From Sulfitobacter mediterraneus (lineage in GTDB: Bacteria; Pseudomonadota; Alphaproteobacteria; Rhodobacterales; Rhodobacteraceae), in contig NZ_CP069005.1 in assembly GCF_016801775.1 (NCBI RefSeq), forward strand, positions 1 to 64,000: DNA of 64,000 nucleotides, given 5' to 3'. The position numbers were made by a program, and so were the translations under genes. The notes beneath the pieces were generated by a model. That model searched no databases and was not told where the DNA came from. It saw only the letters and a list, made by a program, of their open reading frames with translations. This document shows, one piece after another, positions 25,814 through 35,134 of this stretch (positions within the stretch are counted from its first letter, which is position 1; each line of letters begins with the position of its first letter).

Positions 25814-26236
25814 ATGAACCGTATGTCCGGAGAAACAGCCCTCGGGCTGGCGTGGATCATCGCGCTCGTTGCCTCACTTGCCGTGCTTTTTATCGGCGAG
25901 GTGCTGGGGCAGACGCCCTGTGTGCTGTGCTGGTTCCAGCGCGCCTTCATGTTCCCCTTGGCCATTATCCTCGGGCTGGGCCTGTGGTGGCGGGACGGCC
26001 GTGTGGGGCGCTACGGCATCGCATTGGCGCTTGGCGGCGGCGCAGTCGCCCTGTGGCACATGGGGCTGTACGTCGGTCTTGTTCCCGAACGCATCCAGCC
26101 TTGCACAGCCACCGGCCCCTCTTGCACCGATGACAACCAACTGGTCTTCGGCGTCCCTATCCCGCTGATGGCGCTCGTCGCCTTCGCGCTGATCGGGGCG
26201 CTGTCGGCCCTTTCATTGAAGGACACACGAACATGA
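25814..26236 (+). CDS. dsbB: DsbB-like disulfide bond formation membrane protein
   Basis: A 140-residue four-helix protein of the DsbB/BdbC type. The redox pairs are CVLC (Cys36, Cys39) in the first periplasmic loop and Cys97/Cys104 in the second. It reoxidises DsbA and passes electrons to quinone. The compact length resembles BdbC. Its stop overlaps the DsbA-like gene start (ATGA). Confidence 0.87.
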   Translation: MNRMSGETALGLAWIIALVASLAVLFIGEVLGQTPCVLCWFQRAFMFPLAIILGLGLWWRDGRVGRYGIALALGGGAVALWHMGLYVGLVPERIQPCTATGPSCTDDNQLVFGVPIPLMALVAFALIGALSALSLKDTRT

Positions 26237-26892
26237 ACCGACGCGGCCTGATCCTGTCCGTTTTCGCCATCGGCGTCGCCGGTTTCGGCGGAGCCACCTG
26301 GTTTGCAACCCGCCCCGGCCCGGTGGCCGAAGCGGAGCCTGTTGCTCCGGAACTTGCTGAGGCGATGATCCGCCCCTACTCGCCCATCCTCGGACCTGCG
26401 GAGGCGCCCGTCACGATCGTCGAATTCTTCGATCCGGCCTGCGAGGCCTGTCGCGCCTTTCATCCCATCGTGAAGGACATCATGGCCGAGCATGGGGATG
26501 CTGTCCGCGTCGTGATCCGCTACACGCCCTTCCACGGCGCGGCATCCGAGGAAGCGATCCGCGTGCTCGAGGCGGCGCGCATGCAGGACGTTTACGTGCC
26601 GGTGCTTGAGGCCGTTCTGCGGGAACAGCCGAGATGGGCGTCGCACGGTGCCCCGGCGCCTGGCCTGATCCTTCAGATCGCCGCCACGGCCGGACTCGAT
26701 GCCGAGGCCGCGCGCACGCAAATGCTGGCACCCGATGTCGTGGCGATCCTGAACCAGGATCGTGCTGACGTCGAGACCGTGGGAATTCGCCAGACGCCCA
26801 CATTCTTCGTGAACGGCATGCCGCTCGATCCATTCGGAGAGGCAGAATTGCGTCGTCTGGTGGCTGCCGAAGTCGCTGCCGCGCAAAGCTGA
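26233..26892 (+). CDS. DsbA/BdbD-like thiol oxidoreductase
   Basis: A 219-residue membrane-anchored or exported protein with a DsbA-like thioredoxin domain. The active site is CEAC (Cys70, Cys73) in EFFDPACEACRAF, and the cis-proline region is RQTPTFFVNG. It likely works with the coupled DsbB to oxidise periplasmic thiols. An Arg pair follows the initial Met, then a hydrophobic leader. Confidence 0.87.
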   Translation: MNRRGLILSVFAIGVAGFGGATWFATRPGPVAEAEPVAPELAEAMIRPYSPILGPAEAPVTIVEFFDPACEACRAFHPIVKDIMAEHGDAVRVVIRYTPFHGAASEEAIRVLEAARMQDVYVPVLEAVLREQPRWASHGAPAPGLILQIAATAGLDAEAARTQMLAPDVVAILNQDRADVETVGIRQTPTFFVNGMPLDPFGEAELRRLVAAEVAAAQS

Positions 26893-26915
26893 ATGGAAAG
26901 GGCAGGATCAGAACG

Positions 26916-27383
26916 ATGAAAAAGTATATTTTGACCAGCACACTGGCGGCGCTTTTGACCCTTGGAGGGTTCTCAGCGCCCGCGCTGGCCGGACCCGAGG
27001 ATGTTGTCGTCGAGAACGCGTGGTCCCGCGCCTCCATCGGGATGAACCGTCCCGGGGCCGCTTACATGACGATCCGCAACACTGGCGACGAGCCAGTGAC
27101 GCTGATCGGCCTTACAACACCGCTCGCGATGATGCCCGAAATTCACGAGACGAAGACAAATGCCGAAGGTGTGAGTTCCATGAGCCCGGCGGGGGAGATC
27201 GCGATCGCCCCGGGCGAGAGCGTCGCGCTCGAACCGGGGGGCCTGCACGCAATGCTGATGCGGCTACAAGAACCGATGACGGAAGGGGACAACTTTCCGC
27301 TGACCCTGCTTTTCGAAGACGGAGGCGAAGTGACGGTCGAGGTGCCGATCCTCGGAATCGCCGCGCGGGGGCCAGAGGACTGA
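26916..27383 (+). CDS. PCu(A)C copper chaperone
   Basis: A 155-residue periplasmic copper chaperone. A signal peptide (about 1-25) is followed by the PCuAC ligand pattern: Met73, His77 (EIHETK), Met89, then HAM at 111-113 (GLHAMLM). These proteins deliver Cu(I) to the CuA site together with SCO. Its stop and the next SCO start share the bases TGATG. Confidence 0.9.
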   Translation: MKKYILTSTLAALLTLGGFSAPALAGPEDVVVENAWSRASIGMNRPGAAYMTIRNTGDEPVTLIGLTTPLAMMPEIHETKTNAEGVSSMSPAGEIAIAPGESVALEPGGLHAMLMRLQEPMTEGDNFPLTLLFEDGGEVTVEVPILGIAARGPED

Positions 27384-28009
27384 TGCGGCGACGGGCGATC
27401 CTGGGGTACGGCGCGGCTGGTGTCGGGGCGGTCGCCCTGATGCTCTTCGTCGGTTGGTGGCAGGTCGATGGACCCGGTGGAGCCGAGCCTGTCGGGCAGC
27501 GGCCTGTGGCCCTGACCGAGATGGATTTCCGTCTGACGGATCATGAGGGCAACGCGGTCGGGCCAGAAACCCTGATCGGTCGCCCGACGATGGCGTTCTT
27601 CGGCTTCACCTACTGTCCCGATGTCTGCCCGACCACGCTCTCGGACATTTCGGGATGGCTCGACGATCTGGGAGACGAGGCCGAAGAAATGAACGTGGTT
27701 TTCATCACGGTCGATCCCGAGCGCGACACTGTAGAGGCGATGGCCGAATATGTCGGCTACTTCCATCCTGGGATACGTGGCTGGACGGGACCGGAGGAGC
27801 AGATCGCGCGCGTCGCGGACGGCTTCCGCGCCACCTACGTGCGGGTGCCGACGGAAAGCGGCGATTACACGATGAACCACACCGCGAGCGTCTTCCTGTT
27901 CGCAGCCTCTGGGCGGTTCGTCACCATGATCGACTATCACGAACCCAGAGAATTCGCGGTGCCGAAAATTCGCCGCGCGCTGGCAGAAGAAATGGAGGGG
28001 GCGACATGA
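27383..28009 (+). CDS. SCO1/SenC-family protein (second of pair)
   Basis: A 208-residue anchored SCO protein (MRRRAILGYGAAGVGAVALM) with CPDVC at Cys78/Cys82 and the later NHTASVFLF. It pairs with the PCuAC gene directly upstream, as in CuA assembly operons. The start ATG overlaps the PCuAC stop by one base, and the stop overlaps the M23 peptidase start (ATGA). Confidence 0.88.
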   Translation: MRRRAILGYGAAGVGAVALMLFVGWWQVDGPGGAEPVGQRPVALTEMDFRLTDHEGNAVGPETLIGRPTMAFFGFTYCPDVCPTTLSDISGWLDDLGDEAEEMNVVFITVDPERDTVEAMAEYVGYFHPGIRGWTGPEEQIARVADGFRATYVRVPTESGDYTMNHTASVFLFAASGRFVTMIDYHEPREFAVPKIRRALAEEMEGAT

Positions 28010-29379
28010 GGCTCAGAACTTTGGCGGCGGGTGTCGCAATTGCGGGGACGGTTTTGGGAGCGGCTATCGCCATCTCTGATTTCATGCCGAAAGAACCCGT
28101 GCCGCCGGAACTTGCCCAGGCAGGTAGCTGGATGCCCCAAGGTCCTGAAGCCCCTAGAAACGTTGAAATCCTCGTGACGCTGCCCGCGACGGCATGGGCA
28201 GAGGATGCACCCGACCTCGGCCCCCTACCCCTTCTGCAGGTCGCGTTTGCCGACAGGCCGGTAAGGGCGATCGAGCCACCGCTGTCGACGTGGTCGCGCG
28301 ACATTGCACCTGGCGAGACGCTCGATTTCTTGCTGTCCGAAGCTGGACTTGCGGCACCTGACAGAGCCGAAGTTGCCCTCGCGCTTGGCGCGGAATACGA
28401 TCTGCGACGGCTGCGGCCGGGGCACTCGGTCACTGTCGCTTCGACCGTGGACGGCAGCCCCCGCACCGTCTCACTCGCCGTCGAGGACGGAGTGCGGATC
28501 GAGGTGGTTTTCGGCGAGCAGTTGTCTACGCAGGTCGTGGCTCCGGATCCGGAGATCGTAACCCTTGCCGGCAAAGCCGTGATCGACAGCTCGATCTTCG
28601 CGGCACTCGACGAAGCCGGCATACCCGCCCGTTTTTCCGTGGACCTTGCGCAGATGCTGGGTGGGACCGTGGATTTTCGCCGCGAGTTGGCCGGTGGCGA
28701 GACACTAAGGCTTCTCTGGCGTGAGGCGCGGGTCGGCGAGGACAGGATCGGACAGCCCGAACTCGCCTTCGCCGCACTGGAGATCGGCGGTTCGCTTTAC
28801 GAGATCGTATGGCCGGACGACGGCAGCGGTCAGGCGACGATCTACGTCGATGGCGAGGTGCTGCGCGTCTTCGCACAGCCGGTCGAGGGTGCGCGCCTCA
28901 GCTCGGTGTTCGGACGCCGCACGCATCCGGTCTTTGGCAACGTCCGGATGCACACCGGCGTCGATTTCGCAGCGGCACGCGGGACACCGGTTCAATCGAC
29001 GGCACCGGGGCGGGTCAGTTTCATCGGCTGGCGGGGCGGCTATGGTCGAGTGGTCGAAATCGCCCACGGCTCCGACACCTTGACGCGCTACGCGCATCTG
29101 AGCGCCGTGCCGGAAGACCTGGCACAAGGCCAACGCGTTGCGGCGGGAGATGTGATCGGCCGCGTCGGCGCGACTGGTACGGCGACAGGTCCGAACCTGC
29201 ACTACGAAGTCCTTGTGGATGGGCGCCCGACTGACCCCCTCTCTGACGACCGGCTCGCCGAAGCAGCCGAGAGCGAAGCGGATGATACCGCCGCGCTCTC
29301 GCGTCTGGCCGAGGCGCGCGCGCTTCTGAATCAAAACCTCGGCAGCGAGATTGCCGAAACGACAACCGAAAGGCTCTGA
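28006..29379 (+). CDS. M23-family peptidoglycan metallopeptidase, exported
   Basis: A 457-residue envelope protein. After an N-terminal hydrophobic leader is a long OapA/LysM-like region, then the C-terminal LytM/M23 domain with zinc-site phrases RMHTGVDFA and LHYEVLVDG and the loop GGYGRVVEIAHG. Such enzymes cut peptidoglycan cross-links or activate amidases. All zinc ligands appear present (H-x3-D, H-x-H with YAHLS). It is chained by overlap to the SCO gene; its metal-controlled expression is notable. Confidence 0.83.
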   Translation: MRLRTLAAGVAIAGTVLGAAIAISDFMPKEPVPPELAQAGSWMPQGPEAPRNVEILVTLPATAWAEDAPDLGPLPLLQVAFADRPVRAIEPPLSTWSRDIAPGETLDFLLSEAGLAAPDRAEVALALGAEYDLRRLRPGHSVTVASTVDGSPRTVSLAVEDGVRIEVVFGEQLSTQVVAPDPEIVTLAGKAVIDSSIFAALDEAGIPARFSVDLAQMLGGTVDFRRELAGGETLRLLWREARVGEDRIGQPELAFAALEIGGSLYEIVWPDDGSGQATIYVDGEVLRVFAQPVEGARLSSVFGRRTHPVFGNVRMHTGVDFAAARGTPVQSTAPGRVSFIGWRGGYGRVVEIAHGSDTLTRYAHLSAVPEDLAQGQRVAAGDVIGRVGATGTATGPNLHYEVLVDGRPTDPLSDDRLAEAAESEADDTAALSRLAEARALLNQNLGSEIAETTTERL

Positions 29380-29382
29380 CCC

Positions 29383-29838
29383 ATGAAACGCATGACCCAA
29401 GCTCTGGCAATCACCCTCGCCCTGTTCCCGGCGGCCCAGGTCCTCGCAGAGGCAACGGCGATCGAGGTCCGCAAGACGAACGGTTGCGGCTGTTGCCTGT
29501 CTTGGATGAACCATCTCGAAGAAAACGGGTTTGCGCCGACGGGCGAGAACATGTTCGGTGGGTCGCTGGTTCGCTTCAAGCTCGACAACGGCGTGCCGCA
29601 GCGCATGGTCTCCTGCCACACCGCGCTCATTGATGGCTACGTGATCGAAGGCCATGTCCCGGCCGCTGACATCCGCCGCATTCTCGAGGAGCGCCCGGAC
29701 GCCGTCGGCCTCGCCGTTCCGGGGATGCCCTATGGCTCGCCCGGCATGGGGCCAGAAGACGACCGCGAGGCCTATGATGTCTTCCTCATCCGCAAGGACG
29801 GGTCGACGGAAGTCTTTTCGAGCTACGCCGAAGGATAA
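29383..29838 (+). CDS. DUF411 periplasmic metal-binding protein (second copy)
   Basis: A 151-residue exported DUF411 protein with motif CGCC at 35-38, the conserved GSLVRFKLDN/SCHTALIDGYVIEGHVP block and the PGMPYGSPGMG tail. It is a paralogue of the protein at 19185-19640 but sits under the other regulator class. Start 4 bp after the M23 stop. Confidence 0.85.
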   Translation: MKRMTQALAITLALFPAAQVLAEATAIEVRKTNGCGCCLSWMNHLEENGFAPTGENMFGGSLVRFKLDNGVPQRMVSCHTALIDGYVIEGHVPAADIRRILEERPDAVGLAVPGMPYGSPGMGPEDDREAYDVFLIRKDGSTEVFSSYAEG

Positions 29839-29850
29839 TCTGGCTCGCCC

Positions 29851-30633
29851 ATGGAAAATCTGTCTCCGATAATGCTCGGCTTTCTCGGAAGTCTCGCCGC
29901 CGGATCCCTTACGGCAGTCGGGGCAGCTCCCGTGCTGTTCGGGCGCATCCCGTCCCGGGCCACGCGCGATCTGTCGCTCGGCTTCGCTGCCGGTGTCATG
30001 CTGTCAGCCTCGTTCTTTTTGCTGATCATCCCGGCATTGGATGCGGCAGAGCCAATGTTCGAAAACGGCGCGATGCCTGCGGCCATCGTATGCGTCTCGA
30101 TCCTTCTGGGCATGGGGGCTGTCGCGCTGATGAACGAAAAGCTGCCGCACGAGCACTTCAAGACGGGACGCGAAGGGCCCGAAGCGGCGTCTTTGCGGCG
30201 GGTCTGGCTGTTCATCATCGCGATCACGATCCACAACTTCCCCGAAGGCCTCGCGGTCGGGGTCGGCTTCGGATCCGGAGGTATGGAGGGCGGTCTGCCG
30301 CTCGCCATCGGCATCGGGCTTCAGAATGCGCCCGAAGGATTGGCCGTCGCTGTATCTCTGCTGGGCGAGGGATATCCGAAGCTGCGCGCCTGGGGCATCG
30401 CGGCGCTGACGGGCATGGTCGAGCCGATTGGCGGCCTGCTCGGGGCCGGGATCATCACACTGTCGGAACCGCTGCTTCCATGGGGTCTGGCCTTTGCCGC
30501 GGGAGCGATGCTCTACGTCATCAGCCACGAAATCATCCCCGAAACCCATCGCAGCGGCCATCAGAACAGGGCAACGCTCGGTCTCGCTGTCGGGCTCGTT
30601 CTGATGCTGTTTCTCGATGTCTGGTTGGGATGA
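29851..30633 (+). CDS. ZIP-family divalent metal transporter
   Basis: A 260-residue eight-helix ZIP (ZupT-like) transporter. Metal-path motifs are HNFPEGLAVG in helix 4, QNAPEGLAVAVS in helix 5 and a His-rich loop (NEKLPHEHFK); ISHEIIPETHR lies further on. ZIP proteins usually import Zn, Fe or Mn, which is unexpected in a resistance operon, although direction can vary. It follows DUF411 by 12 bp. Confidence 0.87.
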   Translation: MENLSPIMLGFLGSLAAGSLTAVGAAPVLFGRIPSRATRDLSLGFAAGVMLSASFFLLIIPALDAAEPMFENGAMPAAIVCVSILLGMGAVALMNEKLPHEHFKTGREGPEAASLRRVWLFIIAITIHNFPEGLAVGVGFGSGGMEGGLPLAIGIGLQNAPEGLAVAVSLLGEGYPKLRAWGIAALTGMVEPIGGLLGAGIITLSEPLLPWGLAFAAGAMLYVISHEIIPETHRSGHQNRATLGLAVGLVLMLFLDVWLG

Positions 30634-30661
30634 GGCAATGTCATCATACAAAGGATCTCCG

Positions 30662-31120
30662 ATGATCGGCGTATTTGCAGCGCTTGCTACGTTCGCGATC
30701 GATCAGATCACCAAAGCCATTGTCGTTGCGAATGCCGTCACTTTAAGCGTCGGGATTTCCGTGTTTCCGGGATTCAACCTCGTCTTTTATCGTAATGACG
30801 GCGTGACTTTCGGGATGCTGGGCGGCGCTCCGTGGTGGAGCCTAATCGCTCTCGCTCTTGCCATCTGTGTTTGGCTAGGGGTTATGCTGTTTCGCGCCGA
30901 AAATGCGGTCGAAACACTTGCCTATGGCGCGATCATTGGCGGAGCCCTGGGCAATGTCATCGATCGTGTGCGGTATCGGGCTGTAACAGACTTTCTCGAT
31001 TTCTACATTGGCACAACACATTGGCCTGCCTTCAACTTGGCCGATGTATTTGTCGTCAGTGGCGTGGGGCTCTTGCTCGCCGCGCCATGGATCAGCGCGC
31101 GGCGTTCGATCAAGTCGTGA
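30662..31120 (+). CDS. lspA: Signal peptidase II (prolipoprotein peptidase)
   Basis: A 152-residue four-helix aspartyl peptidase that cleaves lipoprotein signal peptides. Catalytic aspartates are Asp110 (AVTDFLDF) and Asp128 (FNLADVF), 18 apart as in E. coli LspA, with GNVIDRVRY just before. The start at 30662 follows AAAGGA; an upstream ATG at 30638 is less well placed. Plasmid LspA homologues occur in lead resistance loci (PbrC). The gene overlaps lnt by four bases. Confidence 0.88.
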   Translation: MIGVFAALATFAIDQITKAIVVANAVTLSVGISVFPGFNLVFYRNDGVTFGMLGGAPWWSLIALALAICVWLGVMLFRAENAVETLAYGAIIGGALGNVIDRVRYRAVTDFLDFYIGTTHWPAFNLADVFVVSGVGLLLAAPWISARRSIKS

Positions 31121-32694
31121 AGCCGGAAATTCTGAACCGCATCGCTCTGCGCCACCGTTTTCTTTCGCGGATGACGCTTGGTTTCGTCGCCGGGGCGCTG
31201 ACCGTTCTGACTTTCCCGCCTTTCTCGCTTCTCTTGCTTGTTCCCATTGCCTATTCCGCGTTGTTTGTCGGTCTTCGCGATCTCTCCTTCGGGCGCGCTT
31301 TCCTCGTCGGCTGGGCGTTTGGTCTTGGCCAGTTCGGTTTCGGGATTTCGTGGATCGCGGAAAGTTTCTACGTCGAGGCCGAGCGGTTTGGGACGATGGC
31401 GATCCCGGCGGTCGCGGGATTGTCCGCAGGTCTCGCGATTTTCCCGGCCATTGCCGCCGTGCTCTTCGCCGAAATCGCGCGGCGCGGAGCCATGGGCAGT
31501 CTCTTGAACTGCCTCCTGTTCGCGACCTCTTGGACCGTGGCCGAGTGGTTGCGTGGTCACGTTCTGACAGGGTTTCCCTGGAACCTGGCCGGTTACGCAC
31601 TTGTGGACTATGCCGCCCTTCGCCAGACCGCCGCCTGGGTCGGAAGCTATGGGCTAAGCTTTCTCACCGTGTTCGTCGCGTTGCTCCCCGGCGCTGCTGT
31701 CATGGCGTCCGGGCGGCAACGATTGACCATCTCGCTCGTGGCGCTGGCCGGCATCGCGACGATGTGGGCTGTCGGCACGCTTCGCCTCCAGTCGGATGCA
31801 CAACAGCCACCCACTGTCGACCTGCGCATTGTCCAGGGCAACATTCCACAAGAGGAGAAATGGGCGCCCGAGAACCGCGAGGCGACATTCGCGCGCTATC
31901 TTGAGCTTTCAACCCTGCCCGGCGATTTCGACGTTCTTCTCTGGCCGGAAACCGCCTTTCCGGGTTTCCTCGATGAGGATACGGAGGCGCGGGCCCGCAT
32001 TGCCGCTGCGCTACCGGAAGGCAGCGTGCTACTCACCGGAGTGCCGGACCGTGTACCGAGCGAGGATGGCATCCGATATTTCAACACGGTCCAGGCTTTT
32101 GGCGATACCAGCAAAATCCTGACCGGATACGCGAAACACCATCTCGTGCCCTTCGGCGAATATGTGCCATTCCGCGGCTGGTTGCCGATCGAGCGGCTGA
32201 CGGCGGGGCTCGGCGACTTTACGCCCGGACCGGGCCCACGAACGCTTGCGCTTCCGGGTGTGCCGCTGGTCGCCTTGGCGATCTGCTATGAGATCATCTT
32301 CCCAGGCCATGTGGTCGACGACCTGTTCCGACCTGACTGGATTTTCAACGCGACAAACGACGCCTGGTTCGGCACCAGCATCGGACCCGAGCAGCATCTG
32401 GCTTCCGCACGGATGCGCGCCGTAGAGGAAGGCCTTCCTGTCATCCGAGCCGCGAATACGGGCATCTCCGCGGTCATCGACGCGAACGGAAGTGTCGCCG
32501 CGCGGCTCGATACCGGCGAAACGGGCATCATCGACGCTAGCCTGCCCTCCGCGCGACCGCCGACACTCTACGCGAGCTTCGGGGACTGGATGCTGTTGGC
32601 GCTCATCTTGGCTTCGTGGAGCTGGGCACTGGCGGCCAATGCGACGGCTCACTACCGCCGCATGAGAAAGACCGTCATGCAAAGATGTGGATAG
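31117..32694 (+). CDS. lnt: Apolipoprotein N-acyltransferase
   Basis: A 525-residue inner-membrane enzyme that adds the third acyl chain to lipoproteins. Membrane helices occupy about residues 1-220, followed by a nitrilase-like domain with the catalytic set: Glu in LLWPETAFPG, Lys in GYAKHHLVPFGEYVP and Cys in LAICYEIIFPG. The start is GTG at 31117, overlapping the lspA stop (GTGA). It is a second, plasmid-borne copy of a normally single chromosomal gene. Its last 20 bp overlap the convergent L,D-transpeptidase. Confidence 0.9.
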   Translation: MKPEILNRIALRHRFLSRMTLGFVAGALTVLTFPPFSLLLLVPIAYSALFVGLRDLSFGRAFLVGWAFGLGQFGFGISWIAESFYVEAERFGTMAIPAVAGLSAGLAIFPAIAAVLFAEIARRGAMGSLLNCLLFATSWTVAEWLRGHVLTGFPWNLAGYALVDYAALRQTAAWVGSYGLSFLTVFVALLPGAAVMASGRQRLTISLVALAGIATMWAVGTLRLQSDAQQPPTVDLRIVQGNIPQEEKWAPENREATFARYLELSTLPGDFDVLLWPETAFPGFLDEDTEARARIAAALPEGSVLLTGVPDRVPSEDGIRYFNTVQAFGDTSKILTGYAKHHLVPFGEYVPFRGWLPIERLTAGLGDFTPGPGPRTLALPGVPLVALAICYEIIFPGHVVDDLFRPDWIFNATNDAWFGTSIGPEQHLASARMRAVEEGLPVIRAANTGISAVIDANGSVAARLDTGETGIIDASLPSARPPTLYASFGDWMLLALILASWSWALAANATAHYRRMRKTVMQRCG

Positions 32695-33172
32695 GTGTTC
32701 CGTCCTTCACCATTGCATAGATGTCCTCGATCTGCCGATCTGTGACCGCGATGCAGCCAGCTGTCCAGTCGCGGACGTCCGTTGGGTCGATGCCCGGGCG
32801 TGGACCACCATGGATGAAGATGTCGCCGCCGGGGGAAAGGCCCTGCGCTTCGGCAAAGGCGATGTCGGCCTCGTTCGGATAAGAGATACCAACTGAAAGA
32901 TGATACGTACTTTCAGGGTTGCGCTTATCTACTATGTAGGTGCCCTCCGGGGTCCGGCCGTCTCCCTCGAATTGCTTGTGACCCTCAGGAGCGAAACCCA
33001 GCCCGACCGGATAGGTTTGCAATACGCGATCGGCTCCGTCGAGAACAAGCAAGCGCTGCCCCTTGTAGAGCCGAACACGGGTCACCTCGGGTCCGCCATA
33101 GCTGCGGAACTTGCTGGCACAGCCGGACAGAAAGGCGGACATCATGCCCATGAGAAAAATACGACGTTTCAT
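32675..33172 (-). CDS. L,D-transpeptidase (YkuD) lipoprotein
   Basis: A 165-residue protein with a lipoprotein signal (lipobox LSGC, Cys18) and a YkuD catalytic domain: His121 (IFIHGGPRPG) and Cys140 (DWTAGCIAVTD). These enzymes form 3-3 peptidoglycan links or attach lipoproteins to the wall. The N-terminus has an MKRR start at 33172; an upstream in-frame codon reaches 33208. It ends inside lnt on the opposite strand. Confidence 0.85.
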   Translation of the reverse strand: MKRRIFLMGMMSAFLSGCASKFRSYGGPEVTRVRLYKGQRLLVLDGADRVLQTYPVGLGFAPEGHKQFEGDGRTPEGTYIVDKRNPESTYHLSVGISYPNEADIAFAEAQGLSPGGDIFIHGGPRPGIDPTDVRDWTAGCIAVTDRQIEDIYAMVKDGTPIHIFA

Positions 33173-33221
33173 TGAAGGTACTCGATTTTTTGTTCTTTGG
33201 CCGAGCATTTATCATGAACCT

Positions 33222-34589
33222 TCAATTCAACAAAGGGCTGTCTGACTTGGAAAGAACAAGTTCCGGGAGCCAGGTAACCAGTTCTGGCCACAATGCCAGC
33301 ACTGCGATGAGCAGGATTTCAATGATCACGAGCGGCCCGGCGCCACGATAGATGTCAGCCAGATTGACACCTGGAGGAGCGGCCATCTTGGCGAAGAAGA
33401 GAGCATATCCGAATGGGGGCGTGAGAAAGGACGTTTGAAGCGCCAAAGCGATCAAACCGGCCAGCCAGATTTTTGAAAAATAGTCCGAGCCAACATGATC
33501 TGAAAAATCCAGCTGCCCGAACACCGGCAGCAAAATTGGGAGAAAGACGAGCAGGATCTCGATCCAGTCGAACACGAACCCGAGGACGAGGATGATGCCA
33601 AGCAGCAAGGCAAGCGTCATCCAGCGCCCGAGATCGAACCCGTTGATCCATTCAAGCAGAACTTCGCGCCCCTCAATCAGATTGAAGCCAAGCGAAAAAA
33701 TGGATGCCCCGACGACGATAAAAAACACCATTGAAGTCATGGATGCGGTCTGAACTATCGTCTTGTTGAGGCGTGCAAGTGTCATGCGTCCGCGAAACGC
33801 CATGACCAACAGTCCCCCGAAGACGCCGATACCTGCCGCCTCGGACAGGGTCGCGATCCCGCCCACGATACTGAGAGGAATGGCTGCAATAACTCCGATG
33901 GCAATGATCACCGACAACACGTCCCGCATGGTGGGTTTTTCCGCATCCGACAGGGCAACGTCGACACGATTACGAAGTGTGACCGCGTAAAACAGCGAAA
34001 AGAATAAGACCAGCAGCAGCACCGGGATGACAAGCGCTGTGTACATCAACGCGATCCGAAGCTGAAAGACATTGGCCACAAAGAACAGCAGGACAGCCGG
34101 TGGAAAGACGACCCCCAACGCCCCGGACGCCGCAACCGCCGACCCGGCCGTGGAAGGCGCATATCCCGAGCGCAGCATCGGCCCATAGGCCACCAGAGCG
34201 ACCGTCACAACCGACGCACCGATGACACCTGCGGCAGGCGCGAGGATCAGGCCAATCAACAGGGTGGCAATCGCATATCGGCCCGGCACGGATTTCAGGA
34301 CATGGCCCAACGTCTGAAACAGCGTTGCTGCAACCCCGCTGGCATTCAGGACCAGCCCGAGAAAGATAAGAAGCGGGACACTAGTGAACTGCACACCTTC
34401 GTTGGTCAGGATGCCACGCACCCGAAGGTAAATGAGGCCGAGATGGCCAAAATCTGTAACGCCGATCACAACCGCAGCGACAAATGCCAGAAAACCGGTA
34501 GCGGTCAGGACCAAAGCCACAGGAAAACCGCTGAACACACCGATGCCCAATAGCCCTAGCATTGCGATGGTCAGGATTTCAGTCTCCAT
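33222..34589 (-). CDS. TRAP transporter large permease (DctM-like)
   Basis: A 455-residue membrane protein with 12 or more helices typical of the DctM/ion transporter superfamily, including LILAPAAGVIGASVVTVAL and the long central and C-terminal helices. TRAP carriers import organic acids or sugars with a periplasmic binding protein, but no DctP gene is present next to it. The start is 34589, 11 bp inside the small permease gene. Confidence 0.85.
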   Translation of the reverse strand: METEILTIAMLGLLGIGVFSGFPVALVLTATGFLAFVAAVVIGVTDFGHLGLIYLRVRGILTNEGVQFTSVPLLIFLGLVLNASGVAATLFQTLGHVLKSVPGRYAIATLLIGLILAPAAGVIGASVVTVALVAYGPMLRSGYAPSTAGSAVAASGALGVVFPPAVLLFFVANVFQLRIALMYTALVIPVLLLVLFFSLFYAVTLRNRVDVALSDAEKPTMRDVLSVIIAIGVIAAIPLSIVGGIATLSEAAGIGVFGGLLVMAFRGRMTLARLNKTIVQTASMTSMVFFIVVGASIFSLGFNLIEGREVLLEWINGFDLGRWMTLALLLGIILVLGFVFDWIEILLVFLPILLPVFGQLDFSDHVGSDYFSKIWLAGLIALALQTSFLTPPFGYALFFAKMAAPPGVNLADIYRGAGPLVIIEILLIAVLALWPELVTWLPELVLSKSDSPLLN

Positions 34590-35100
34590 GTGGCATGTCT
34601 TCCTGAGAGCTTGGCGCGATGCCGTCGTGTCGCCCGCGCAGGAAGGCGATATTGCGCACCGTGACGACAAGGCCCGCCAGCCCCAGCAGGGCAGGCCCGA
34701 TCACGGCGGCGATGCGCCGCGCCCAGATATCTGTTTCCGCATATTTCGTCGTCCGCATCAGCCCATCCCAACCGTAATTGGTCAGGATGATCGCCAAAGG
34801 CAGCAGTATGAAAAGACAGCCCGCAAGCTCGATCCACGCCAGGCGGCGCGGAGGCCAGTTTCGGCGAAAGACGTCCACGCGGACATGCCCGTCGCGCAGG
34901 TATGTAAATCCGAAAGTCATGAAAATGAGGATGAAAAGCAGTGAGGTGGATAGATCGGGAAGGATCGCCGAGACCCCGAGCTGAAGCTTGCGATCAAGCA
35001 TTTGCAAGCCGGTAAAAAAAGCGATGGGGACCACGGTTAGCCACGCGGTCCCTACTCCTAGCGAGTGGATGATCTTTTCCAGCCTTTCAAGAATGCGCAA
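34579..35100 (-). CDS. TRAP transporter small permease (DctQ-like)
   Basis: A 173-residue four-helix membrane protein of the DctQ family: first helix about 15-40, then helices near 50-70, 90-110 and 130-150, with the DGHVRVDV phrase common in DctQ. It pairs with the overlapping DctM gene. The pair lies 34 bp after the ZntA-type ATPase gene and may be cotranscribed with it. Confidence 0.83.
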   Translation of the reverse strand: MRILERLEKIIHSLGVGTAWLTVVPIAFFTGLQMLDRKLQLGVSAILPDLSTSLLFILIFMTFGFTYLRDGHVRVDVFRRNWPPRRLAWIELAGCLFILLPLAIILTNYGWDGLMRTTKYAETDIWARRIAAVIGPALLGLAGLVVTVRNIAFLRGRHDGIAPSSQEDMPHGD

Positions 35101-35134
35101 TCTGTACCCTCCCAGCCCCTCTCAGGAGGCATTT

